Origin: Acaryochloris sp. CCMEE 5410 | GTDB taxonomy: Bacteria > Cyanobacteriota > Cyanobacteriia > Thermosynechococcales > Thermosynechococcaceae | DNA length: 64,000 nt | Direction: 5' to 3' | Assembly: GCF_000238775.2 (NCBI RefSeq) | Contig: NZ_AFEJ02000001.1 | Span: 1,488,001 to 1,552,000 of the forward strand | Shown: positions 8,772 through 18,440 of the stretch, piece by piece | Layout of the letters: the number at the start of each line of letters is the position of its first letter | Numbering within the stretch: position 1 is the stretch's first letter | Translations under genes and position numbers: made by a program | The notes under the pieces: generated by a model | What the model saw: the letters and a program-made list of their open reading frames with translations, nothing else | Told to the model about the DNA's origin: nothing | Databases searched by the model: none

Positions 8772-8984
8772 GCTTTGTGCCTCGACCGTATGTCCTTTGA
8801 GATAGTCTCGTAGAGCAGCATTGACAGCCTCGTCATCTGGGAATGTGTCCTTCAGATCATCGGCTATCCAGACTATTTGGGGATGGTGCTTTGCTTTGGA
8901 TGCATACTTGCTACGCACCACGCCTTTCAACTGTGTAAAGTCATACTCTGGCAGCATATCACCAGGATCTGGATCAGCCATCAT
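8766..8984 (-). CDS. brnA: BrnA-like antitoxin
   Basis: The 72-residue product resembles BrnA antitoxins. It has an acidic N-terminus with PEYDFTQLKGVVRSKY, then a C-terminal ribbon-helix-helix-like stretch (FPDDEAVNAALRDYLKGH). BrnA binds and represses its own promoter with the toxin BrnT (family knowledge). The start at 8984 (MMADP) is chosen because it follows directly after the end of the BrnT reading frame; the frame extends upstream to 9065 without family character. Its partner toxin gene is frameshifted. Confidence 0.7.
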   Translation of the reverse strand: MMADPDPGDMLPEYDFTQLKGVVRSKYASKAKHHPQIVWIADDLKDTFPDDEAVNAALRDYLKGHTVEAQSG

Positions 8985-9247
8985 TGTAGTTTTCTCGTTC
9001 GCATTTGGTTGCCTTCCGAACCCCAATAATGCGGACCACGTCATTCTGGTCGGTGGGCCATACAATTCAGAAGACGGCCCTTGTTGGAGATACCTGTAGT
9101 GAGATAACGGTCTTCATCGCCCGAATGCATTGAATCGTAACCAGTCATGCCGTTGGCATCATCGAATACGGCGGAGGCTTTGTAAAAGCTAACACCATGT
9201 TTGGCAAGATTGATTGCAGCTTTGGCAGCATTCCATTCAAAGTCCAT
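8974..9247 (-). pseudogene. brnT: BrnT-type toxin with a frameshift
   Basis: The first frame gives MDFEWNAAKAAINLAKHGVS, then VFDD and DEDRYLTTGISNKGRLL, a good BrnT ribonuclease. It then runs into eight unrelated residues and a stop at 9041. From the following base the next frame continues IVWPTDQNDVVRIIGVRKAT and CERE, the expected BrnT C-terminus, and stops at 8974 beside the brnA start. One extra base near 9068-9072 explains this. The toxin is therefore probably dead, unless the sequence has an error. It is 15 bases from the P450 stop. Confidence 0.75.
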
Positions 9248-9262
9248 AAACTGAGTCGATAA

Positions 9263-10606
9263 TTACTCAGACAAAGCCTTAAAAGTCACTTTGAGACCAT
9301 CTCGGGGACGAGGCGAAGGCACAACCATTAAATCTAGATTTTGGTCAGGCAACAATTGCCAGTCATAATGCCGCAGCAGAGTTGCAGCAAAGATTTTCAT
9401 CTCCAAACGCGCAAACTCCTTGCCCAGGCATTCTCGAATCCCGCCACCAAAAGGGAAATAGCCAAATTTCTGCCGTTCTGCACTTTGCTGAGCCAGCGCC
9501 TCAGGGCTAAACCGTTCCGGGTCAAACTGCTTAGGGTTTGCATATAGCCCTGGATCTTCATGGGTACCGCCAATGGAGCAGAGAACCGACCAACCTTGGG
9601 GAATTTGATATCCGCCAAACTCACAGGTCTCCAGAACCGACCGAAATACCCCACCCACAGGGGGAATAAGCCGCATCACTTCCGTCAATACCTGTTCTAA
9701 GTAGGTCATTTCTTTCAACCCTTCTAAGGTTAGCGGACTATCCGTATCCCATTGCTGCTGCTCCTGATGAAGACGGGCTGTAATCTCTGGATGCTGAGCC
9801 GTAAGCAAACAGAAGGAGGTGATCGCTGACGTTAAGGTTTCATGACCTGCAAATAGCATCAGCAGCACATTATCTTTCAATTCCTCCTGACTTAGCCCTT
9901 GGCCGTCCTCATCACGGGCCTGGATCATTAGCCCTAAGGTGTCATCACCAGGGTCTGACAGGGACTGTCGGGCTTGAATAATGTCTTCTAATTCCCGTAA
10001 CAGCAGATCACGACAGTGTTTAGCCCGTCCAAACCGTGTCCAAGGCAACGAGATGGGCAAAGAGAATAATCCACCACTCCAGATTTCAAAGTATTGTCCT
10101 AAGGGAGTCTTTGAACCCTGATCAAGGCCAACCAATAACTTACAGGCCACATCTAGCGTGAAGTTACGAAGTTCTGGATACCAAGTTAATGTCTGTGCTT
10201 GTAGCCATCGCTGAGTATACTGCTGTGCAATATCAGACATAGCCCCAACATAGGTAGATAGTGTTCGGGGTTTAAACGCTTGAGCTAACAGCTTACGACG
10301 GTTTCGATGCAGTTCTCCTGTTTGGATCACCAGCGACAAGGGGCCGAGTAACGCTTTCGTTGTTGGAGGCCAGCTGGCCACAAAATACTTATTCTCGTTG
10401 GTGAGTACAAACTGATTCGCCTCCATTCCACGAATCACGATGGCAGGACGGCCTAACAAACGAGTTTTGAAAATAGCGCCGTAAGCTTCATGTTGCTTGG
10501 TGATAAAATCCGGATCCCGCAAGAACTGCAGTGATTTACCAATCACGGGTAAGCCTAAACTACCAGGGGGGAGCGGAGGATGATTGGAGAGATTGGAAGT
10601 TGTCAT
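9263..10606 (-). CDS. Cytochrome P450, CYP120-like
   Basis: The 447-residue monooxygenase shows the heme-ligand loop FGGGIRECLG with Cys at about 393, the I-helix oxygen-binding motif AGHET near 252, and the K-helix ExxR in EVMRL. No N-terminal membrane anchor is seen, as usual for cyanobacterial P450s. Overall character (KFGYFPFGGG loop, PPVGGVFRSV) is like CYP120, whose Synechocystis member hydroxylates retinoids. The substrate here is an inference. No ferredoxin or reductase gene is adjacent. The short inverted repeat TGAGT/ACTCA just after the stop may aid termination before the small-gene cluster. Confidence 0.9.
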   Translation of the reverse strand: MTTSNLSNHPPLPPGSLGLPVIGKSLQFLRDPDFITKQHEAYGAIFKTRLLGRPAIVIRGMEANQFVLTNENKYFVASWPPTTKALLGPLSLVIQTGELHRNRRKLLAQAFKPRTLSTYVGAMSDIAQQYTQRWLQAQTLTWYPELRNFTLDVACKLLVGLDQGSKTPLGQYFEIWSGGLFSLPISLPWTRFGRAKHCRDLLLRELEDIIQARQSLSDPGDDTLGLMIQARDEDGQGLSQEELKDNVLLMLFAGHETLTSAITSFCLLTAQHPEITARLHQEQQQWDTDSPLTLEGLKEMTYLEQVLTEVMRLIPPVGGVFRSVLETCEFGGYQIPQGWSVLCSIGGTHEDPGLYANPKQFDPERFSPEALAQQSAERQKFGYFPFGGGIRECLGKEFARLEMKIFAATLLRHYDWQLLPDQNLDLMVVPSPRPRDGLKVTFKALSE

Positions 10607-10928
10607 AGGGAAAAATTGCTAGATGGATCGAAGAAGACACACGCTACACATTCGAGAAGTACTCGATACTATGATCTACCGTATATTCAGTCACCGTACG
10701 CTTGCATAAAGGATAGATTTCCTGAAAAGATATCTAAACTGCCCACAGGGAATATCATCGGGGGGAAAGAAATGCTTCAGCAACTGTGTTTCTGGCTCTA
10801 CTAAAACGATACCGTTGAGCCTTTTAAATCAGCCAACAATTGAGCATATCTCGGTTTAGCTAAATAGCTGACTGCAATAGCGGGCATCCTAAGTAATAGT
10901 GTTGTCATCCATTTTGCTCTCTTAATTT
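10607..10928 (+). other. Intergenic region without a supported gene
   Basis: This is the divergent spacer between the P450 gene and the GAF gene. It presumably carries both promoters. Open frames here are short and lack protein-like composition. A short inverted repeat CGAG-AAGTA-CTCG lies near 10650. Nothing else was recognised. Confidence 0.4.
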
Positions 10929-11594
10929 GTGAGTTTATCTGAGTCCCTATCGATTTTAGAGAATCCTGATGTTTCGATCGCATTAGGGAAACTGATTATT
11001 GCGATCGCATCTGCCACATCAGAAACGGAAGTCTATGCCACCGTTGCAGCCTACATTCCTGACATTCTTCCGGTCGATCGAACCAGTATTATCCTCCTGA
11101 CCGAAGATGGCCAAGAACTAGAGATTTATGCCCTTCATGGGATAGAAGGCGTCAGTCCGATTGGTAAGACTATTCCTTGTGACGGCACAGCTGCAGGATT
11201 AGCAGTGCGAACAGGGCAACCCCAGGTAAACTGGGCGTCTCCCGACAGTCCCTATCTCGATATCGTCCGTCTGTCTGCAGAGGGCATGTCTCTATTCGTC
11301 AGCGTACCGTTGATGATTCATGGTCAAGCCATCGGGGCAGTGAATGCGGCTTTCTCCAATCCAACTTTGGCTGAGACGCAAATTCTTAGCCTTTTGACTC
11401 AAATCACGACCTTGATTTCCACCAACCTGGAGCGGCAAATTCTGCTCAAACAGACCCAGGTGGCCATGGAAGGGTATCGATCCCAAGCTGAGCAACTGCA
11501 GGTACTGAACGAAATTGCCCGCAAACTATCCGGGCACTGTTCATTTCAGGGTTACAGATCTAGTCCACAGTTGAATGAAATCAAGACATTTTGA
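10929..11594 (+). pseudogene. GAF-domain sensor protein, truncated by an insertion
   Basis: From GTG 10929 the product has a GAF domain at about residues 15-170, with a clear SIILLTEDGQELEIYALHG core and a VSVPLMIHGQAIGAVNAAF strand pair. A coiled segment (QAEQLQVLNEIARKLSG) follows, where histidine kinases or cyclases normally continue into their output domain. At about 11532 the sequence changes to insertion-sequence DNA, and the frame ends 20 residues later with unrelated amino acids. The output domain is not in the window. The gene is probably a broken signal-transduction protein. No Cys characteristic of a bilin-binding GAF domain is evident. Confidence 0.75.
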
Positions 11595-13228
11595 GATCTC
11601 GGGTATGGCGATCAGGGATACTCTTTCAATGTCGTAAACTTCTGCCCAACAAATCCTAAAGATGAATTCCTCTTCCTGTGTCGCCTCTACTCTTTCTCCA
11701 TGCCAGCGCCAGGAGTTAGCCCTTCAGGTTTTGACCAAGACTGAACCCGTCACCAACCTCGCTAAAGAACACCAAGTCAGTCGCAAGTTTCTCTATCAAC
11801 AATCCAACAAGGCAAATGACGCTTTGGAAGCAGCTTTCTCGCCATCTAATAATAATGACGATGATGTGCTTTTCCATTTACCCATCACGAAAGCTTGGTT
11901 GTTCCAACTGATTCTAGCCTTGGTGCTAATCTGCCATAGTTCTTTTCGCGGTGTCGTCGAATTGCTGCGCGATCTTTTGATTTTCCAACATGTGTCGGCA
12001 CGATCCACAACCGGCTTGCCGTTGCCTCACAATCCGCTATAAAGGTCAATCAATCCCAAGACCTATCTGCGATAGAGGTGGGTTTGCACGATGAGATCTT
12101 CCATGGCTCAAAACCAGTTTTAGTCGGCATTGATGCTGCTTCCACCTATTGCTATCTCCTGGAAGCCGCAGAACATCGAGATGCGGATACCTGGGGCTAT
12201 CACCTACTCAATGCTGCAGAGCAAGGACTCGACCCGACACACACTATTGCTGACGCTGGCTCAGGCTTGCGGGCTGGACAGAAGGAAGCCTTTGGAGACA
12301 AGCCTTGCCATGGGGATGTATTCCACATCCAGCATCAGTGTCAGACCCTGGCTAACAGTCTCAATCGAAAAGCAATGGGCGCTAAATCTCGACGCCAAGA
12401 GCTAGAAGCTAAGATGGCAGAGGCCAAGCAGCAAGGACAATGGCATCCCCTCTGTGTCCGTTTAGGAAAAGCGAGAACCCAGGAGAAACAATCGGTGCAA
12501 CTGGCCAGAGACATTAAGACCCTGATAGAGTGGCTCAATCATGATGTCCTCCAACTCGCGGGTCCCTGTCATTCAGAACGGCTGGAACTCTATGACTTTA
12601 TCGTTGCAGAATTTCAGCAGCGTGAGCATCTAGGAGGTAAGCAGATTCGAGTCTTGCGCAAAGCATTAAAGAATCAACGCGATGATCTGTTGGCCTTTGC
12701 CAAGGTATTTGATGGCAAGCTGGCTGAGATTGCCCAGCAATTCGAGACACCGCTGTTTCTCGTCAGACAGATGGTGCGCTTTTTCCGGAAACAGGCTACC
12801 TCCGAAGCCTACTGGAGGAGCTGGGGCGATCTGCATCAGAGGCTGAGTTGGAAGTTCTTTCAACTCCATGAAGCGATCCTAAATGCGATGAAACAGACAC
12901 CAAGAGCCAGTTCTTTGGTAGAGAATCTCAACTCCAGGCTGCGCAATTATTTCACGCTTCGCAAACATCTTGGAACACCCTATTTAGGACTGCTTCAATT
13001 CTTTCTCAATCACCGACAATTCATGAGTAGTGGTTGTGAAGATAGGAAGGGAAAAAGTCCTAGAGAAGTGATGACAGGACAGAGCCATCCTCACTGGCTA
13101 GAGCTGCTAGGATTCAAACTCTTCAAAAGGGCTTAGCAAAAGGAATAAATTCTGGACTGGTCATTTCTGGAGATGGCCTGGTTTGTCGTGCGAGTGTTAC
13201 CCATTTTGGGCCATTTCTGAACAAAGCC
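11533..13228 (+). mobile_element. Insertion sequence of unassigned family, about 1.7 kb
   Basis: The left end GGCACTGTTCA and the right end (reverse complement GGCTTTGTTCA) match at 9 of 11 positions. They enclose a frameshifted transposase. No target duplication could be seen. On the right the element abuts the remains of another transposase, so it probably inserted into or recombined with an older element. Boundaries are estimated by eye. Confidence 0.55.
11662..13136 (+). pseudogene. DDE-type transposase, frameshifted
   Basis: The first part (11662-12042) encodes a helix-turn-helix region: QELALQVLTKTEPVTNLAKE, then VSRKFLYQQ. The second part (12078-13136, 352 residues) has a likely DDE catalytic triad: VLVGIDAAS, CHGDVFHIQHQC and SSLVENLNSRLR. 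The lost frame between them reads on as GTIHNRLAVASQSAIKV, so a single missing base near 12000 splits one protein of about 490 residues. Programmed frameshifting is possible but no slippery run is seen at the join. It is similar to transposases known from cyanobacteria; I could not assign an IS family. Confidence 0.7.
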
Positions 13229-13245
13229 GTTTGCTTTAACAAGTG

Positions 13246-13781
13246 GAATCTAATCCCAGCGATTATGCCATCGTGTAAGAGTGGTTAACTCAGTTCCAGG
13301 TGATTATCCATAGCTTCGAGCAAGCCAGAGAACATCCCAGTGACAACGATAAGCAACGCTCGTATTTTTCTGGTAAAAAATGAAATACAAGCTGCAGATT
13401 GTGACTTTGCCTGGTGGTAGAGATTTCGTCGATGTCACAGCAAGTAAAAAGGGACCAAGCAGAGACGTTTCTTCATTTCGAGAGCGCTAATCGCAGTTTG
13501 CTCAAGTACAGGGGTTCGATGCCGATAAAGCTTATGCGTGTGCACAGAATGCTTAAACCCGGCACCAAAAGTCTCGGGGCAAAGAGCTAACACCTCAGTA
13601 AAAGGGATTATCCAGCACTTGTTAAATCCTTGTCAAGCATACGATCCGTTTAGTGTGATTATTCCGAGTTATACAAGAGCGATTAAGTCAGCGTCATGAC
13701 ACTTATGAACTAGTGATTCTCACCGTTTGTGGTGTAGTTCGACTGGGCATGATTACTTTGCCAGTTTTAACTCAGTCTTAA
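13246..13781 (+). pseudogene. Remnant of an IS5-like (DDE_Tnp_4) transposase
   Basis: Fragments in several frames are recognisable in order: SDNDKQRSYFSGKK, KYKLQIVTLPGGRDFVDVTA and KKGPSRDV, FDADKAY, then ERLSQRHDTYELVILTVCG and VVRLGM before a stop at 13781. These match the C-terminal half of cyanobacterial DDE_Tnp_4 transposases. Stops and frameshifts are frequent. The 5' half is missing where the neighbouring insertion sequence ends at about 13228. Confidence 0.65.
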
Positions 13782-14281
13782 AGAGGGATGATGAGATAAA
13801 TTAGCCGACACAATCTTTTGCACCTAAACTAACAGGAACTATCTAAGACCTCATTCTTTTGCTTGATTTCCTAGCAGAGCAACTATGCTCAAAATCAGAC
13901 ACACTATAGGATTTAATTTTTCAGACAAGTCTAATGAACATAATGAATTCACACTTTTCCTATCTAGTGATGAGTTAATATTTATTTTCTGGAGAATTAT
14001 AAAATCTTGAACAATAGATAAATTTTCTTGTATAAATTTGCTTCATATGCTCAAAGAGATATATAGTTAAAAATTAGAATCATGATAGTTCTAATTATTG
14101 TTCATTAAGATACCTCAACTCACCAAAAAATTGTTCTAACTATTAAAATCAATCTAGCTAAAAATCAGTTATCAGATCTTAAAAGTCTTTATCTTAAACC
14201 CTTTTAATTATAATCATACTAAAAAGGAGAATTTATTATTTTAAAGTCTTCTTATTGTCTAAAATAGAATCTTAAAACACT
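13782..14281 (+). other. AT-rich spacer before the island genes
   Basis: About 500 bases of strongly AT-rich DNA lie between the transposase remnant and the first island gene. No open frame is convincing. It presumably contains the promoter of the three-gene unit that follows; an AAAAAGGAGA stretch near 14221-14230 lies too far from the ATG to be its ribosome binding site. Confidence 0.4.
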
Positions 14282-14559
14282 ATGCCAGGAAATGAAATAA
14301 ACATATCCAAAATCCTAGAATCTGTGTTTCTAAACAATCCTGAGGGGCAAAGTCAAGATTCCAAGGTGCTTACAGAAAAGTTAGAATCAGCAATTCTTGA
14401 TAAACTAAGTGAATGGAGAATAGGTGCTCAGATAGTAGAGGCTGCAAAAAACTCTATCAACCAAGAGAAAATTGAATATGTTAATTTAATCGATAAATAT
14501 TTAAGCGAAGAAATTATTAGTGATGTAGATTTTGCTAATAGGATTAGCAAAATCATTAG

Positions 14560-15704
14560 GGGAGCATGTCACCTTTGCAGATTGTTTTGAAATCGTTCAG
14601 GATACAAGTGTTGCCCAGAAGTCTTCATCAATGAACTCCGAAAAAGCAGCTCAACTCAAAGTCCATCTTGATGCGATAGCCCAATTACTGTACGAAGAAA
14701 GCGATCCAGAGAACCTGAAGACGCTAGAAGGTATTGAGATGACGGTGCGTCAGCAAATTCAGACCCATGTCAGTCCCGAACTCGGTCATTTTTTATCCGC
14801 ACAGCTACTGGCACAGCAGCAGGCCGCAACCGACGCCTGAAAAGCACCTTGGGCGTTCTAAGCATTACAACTCAACAGGCACAGCATCTAGCCGTTTCCC
14901 CCTATCGTCAAATCAGTCCTCATTTAGAGAATTGTTGCTTGCGCATCAGTGCCAATGTCTCCTATGCTCAAACTGCTAAAGATGTGGCTTATTTAACTGG
15001 GATTCAGGTACCAGCCAAAACCCAGCAGCGATTGGTGCATCAACAACGGTTTCCTACCCCCAGGCTCATGAAGCTTTAACCGAAGTGAGTGTAGATGGTG
15101 GCAAAGTGCGCATCCGCACCCCTTTAGGACACCCTTGTCAGTGGAAAGACTATAAAACCCTGGCAACGCATGTGGGACTCATCGCGGATTATCACAATAA
15201 TGCCCGGCTCATTGACTGGACTCACCAGCAACCGTTAGCCTCTCCACTGACTTGTTTAGGGGATGGTCATGATGGCATTTGGAATATCATTCGTCAGCTG
15301 AGCATACCTGAGCAACGGCGAGAGATTCTGGACTGGTACCATCTGGTGGAAATCTTCATAAGGTCGGTGGGTCCCTCAAACGTCTGCACCAGGCTGAGCA
15401 GCTCTTATGGCAGGGGAAGGTTGATGAAACCTTGGCTCTATTTGAGTCATTGAAGAAAAAGCAGGCCCAAGTCTTTTGCAACTATGTTCGCAAACATCGG
15501 CATCGGATCGTCAATTATGACTATTACCAGAGTGAGCAAATCTGCTCTATTGGGTCTGGGGCTGTTGAATCTGCTATCAAGCAGATTAGTCGCAGAGTCA
15601 AAATTTCAGGGGCGCAGTGGAATGAAAGTAATGTCCCGCAAGTGCTGGCACATCGGTGTGCTTACCTCAATGGCTTAATTGGAATGCAAAGGTGACATGC
15701 TCCC
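14560..15704 (+). mobile_element. ISKra4-like insertion sequence with perfect ends and 9-bp target duplication
   Basis: The ends GGGAGCATGTCACCTTTGCA are perfect 20-bp inverted repeats. The flanks repeat AATCATTAG (14551-14559 and 15705-15713). The element is 1145 bases long and interrupts the sensor-like gene. The transposase is broken, but intact ends and duplication show a fairly recent insertion. Confidence 0.92.
14631..15695 (+). pseudogene. ISKra4-family transposase, multiply frameshifted
   Basis: Pieces in consecutive frames are recognisable: an N-terminal helical part (QLKVHLDAIAQLLYEESDPE), then QTAKDVAYLTGIQVPAKTQQ, then a catalytic part with VDGGKVRIR and CLGDGHDGIWNI, and a C-terminal IGSGAVESAIKQISRRVK. 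The last motif, with its Glu, is characteristic of ISKra4-type DDE transposases. At least three frame changes (near 14845, 15080 and 15370-15430) are needed to connect them, so the gene is not functional as written. Confidence 0.8.
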
Positions 15705-17870
15705 AATCATTAGAGAAGACAATGCCTTCATAACTCTTTACTCTAATGTAGGCTTTAGGCCTATAATTACGAAAAAAAAGAAATTAATTCAGCCTTCTGA
15801 ATTATCCACAAAAATATTGAATATTTTCAAAGAGTTCAGGGAGTCGCAAAGTAATTGGGAATCTAAAACTCAGAGTTATGTAAATGAATTAAAGGCAATC
15901 GTTATATCTCAATTCTCTGAGCGAAAAAGTGGAAAAGAGTTTCAAGAATTAGTTGACTCGTTGATTGGCAAAAATGCAGGACCAGGATCAGCAAAGAGCA
16001 AAATAGAGCTTCACCAATTCCTAAAACTTCTTATAGAAGATGATGAGAAATTTGGCTCTGAAGTTGCAATTCTTGTAGAGGAAATTAGCAAAGATATACT
16101 TACACTCAGAAGAAAAGTTCAAAACAATGTACAGGTTAGATTTAAAGATACAATTCAGCTACCTTTGATCTCAAACCGAATCAGAAGTCTATTGGTTTTA
16201 GAAGACAACAAATTAATTCGATCCTTCCATCCTAAAGCATCTGAATATATTGAGAAACTGCGAAATAGTGTTATTTCTAAAGTGAGTGAATGGGAAAAAA
16301 GGAAGCATTTAGTTTCCAAGATTACCGAGCGAAGGTTGAGTAAAAGAGATGGAGAAGAGTTAGAAAAATATTTGAGATATTCATTAGTGAGTGATGAGCT
16401 ATTTTCTTCAGATATTTCGCTCATTCTTGAAGATATTGAGAGCCAAAGGCGTGTAGGCATAAGAAAAGCATTAGGTTACCTTCAATACAGAAAAAAGTAT
16501 GCAATAACGTTTGCATTATCTTTTTTTTGTTTCACAACATTAGCTCTTGGTGAAAAATATGTTGGTGATATAGCTGACATTGTTAGCCCAATGCCAAAGA
16601 CATACTATATTTTTGTCGTTGGGGACAAAAAAGATGGTTTGGCAAAATCAATATCTGATCTATTGAGTGAGCAGGGTAAAAAAAATCCATTAATTGTCAG
16701 AGGTCATAAATTAAAGTTTTTATATCTAAATGATGATGGAGATAGGAATACTGCTATACGAGTTGCGAATTCTATTATTCAAAGGAGAAATAATCGAGAT
16801 CCAATTCTCATGATTGGTCATTTTCGTAGTACCACAACTAAAGCCGTTTTGCCATTATATCTTTCAGCAAAGATTCCAATATTATTGCTCACAGAAACTA
16901 ATGATAACCTATTACAAATTGAACAAAATGATATTAATAAGATACCTATTGTTAGGTTTACACCTACAAACCAAGTGCAGGCAAAAACTGCTGCGAGATT
17001 ATGTTTAAGTCATGACAAAAAGTATGCATGGATTGCTGGAAGTCCATCGAATCCTGAATATAGTGAAAACCTTAGTAAACTTTTTGCACAAGAGATAGAA
17101 CAAGGAGGCAAAGTATTTTACAGAGATGTCAATAATGACCTACCTGAAAGATATTTTTTTGGAAATATAAATGTGGAGAATAAAAAAATAAATTGTATAT
17201 ATCATATTGGATCCGAAATGGAGCAATCTCTAACCTTTATAAGGTATATTCGAAAACTACAAACCCAAAAGCTTATTGCCGAAGATGCAATAATAATTGC
17301 AAGTGACTCCTCTGCTAATAGAGAGTTTATTCTTAAGGGTGGAAAGGATGTTGATGGTATTTTTGTAACCTCACCTATACCAATACAATATGTAGCTGAT
17401 ATTCCTGGTTATTATGCTTCCAATGCATATACTTTTCTAGAAGAGATAATATCATTAACAGAAAACAGGGAAGGCTTTGCGAGTAGTTTTCCTGACAATA
17501 TTAAAGAAGGTATTACAAGACAATATCCAGCAACAAAAATAAGAAAAAATCTAATAAAAAGTATAAACAGTGAATTAATAAATATTGATTCTAATGATTT
17601 TTCCAAGGAAGTTCATAGAATAAGAATAAAAGGAATAGAAGAGAAGAAAAAGATTGATTTTGTAATCTTGCGTGATAGTAAAACGGGTTTTGGAGAGTTA
17701 CACCTTATGTCACCTACTGATCAGCTTAAAAATTCTATTAGGGTTCCATTCCAAGTTTGGCAAGTGCGGCATAATCAATTCATTCAATATGATCTTAAAA
17801 GTTAGCGTATAGGTTTTATTTTTAGTGAAGTACATTGATTTTTATATTCACTATATAGATAAAGGGGATT

Positions 17871-18437
17871 ATGTCTTTGATATCGTATTCTAAAATACTT
17901 AAATATTGTGCTTCAATTAGTTCTGAGTTTCATGATTTATATCATCAAGGTTTGCAATATATATGCGCTTCCTCCGCGATATTATTAGTATCATCTTCAT
18001 TTGATAAAGCAGAAGCTTTATCAAATGAATGTGGGAAATATTGGCAAGCGACTTTAGTCTCTCAACAGTCTATAGATAGAAGAATTCTTAAAAACATTGA
18101 AAAAGAATCATCTAATATAAGAGAAGAAATATATAAATTATTAGATGAAGCTAATAACTCAGATCGAATAGTAGTGGCAGGAATATTAGTCGCTTTCGAG
18201 GATATGATAGACTCTCTTAATCAATATATTGAATTAATCAAAGAAATCTCAACTTGCTTTTATTACGATGAAAGTGCTGACAAGACTTATTTTGATGAAT
18301 CAAAGATCTACACTTTGTCAAGGAATGGTATGGAGTTAGATCGTGTAATTGTTAGGATTTTGAGAAGTTCGCTGTTAATAATAAGTAAAATATCAACTAT
18401 ATTAGAAGATAGCTACCAACATTTAGAGGTGGTTTGA
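17871..18437 (+). CDS. Unknown island protein 2
   Basis: The 188-residue protein starts 65 bases after the sensor-like gene with a good AAGGGGA ribosome binding site. It is almost entirely helical and polar, with heptad-like spacing (RRILKNIEKESSNIREEIYKLL). One moderately hydrophobic stretch near residues 28-42 (YICASSAILLVSS) is too polar to be a confident membrane helix. No motif was recognised. Codon and base composition are AT-rich like its two neighbours and unlike most of the window. It probably belongs to one operon with the genes on both sides, the next ATG being four bases after its stop. Confidence 0.7.
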   Translation: MSLISYSKILKYCASISSEFHDLYHQGLQYICASSAILLVSSSFDKAEALSNECGKYWQATLVSQQSIDRRILKNIEKESSNIREEIYKLLDEANNSDRIVVAGILVAFEDMIDSLNQYIELIKEISTCFYYDESADKTYFDESKIYTLSRNGMELDRVIVRILRSSLLIISKISTILEDSYQHLEVV

Positions 18438-18440
18438 GTT

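Larger units (their letters stand above)
14282..17805 (+). pseudogene. Membrane sensor-like protein: helical repeats, one TM, periplasmic-binding domain; interrupted by an IS
   Basis: Removing the insertion at 14560-15704 and one copy of its 9-bp duplication joins the two reading frames in phase, giving about 790 residues. Three related helical segments come first, aligned on LESAILDKLSEW, LKAIVISQFSER and LRNSVISKVSEW, each followed by a segment like SDISLILEDI. Next comes one hydrophobic helix (YAITFALSFFCFTTLALG), then a type I periplasmic-binding fold: ILMIGHFRSTTTKAVLPLY, IPILLLTETNDN and VRFTPTNQVQAKTAARL. The topology would place the repeats in the cytoplasm and the ligand domain outside. 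No enzymatic domain is seen. The 3' part can still be read from ATG 15679 (708 residues), so a partial product may be made. The role is unknown; a receptor that recruits partners through its repeats is inference. Confidence 0.65.
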
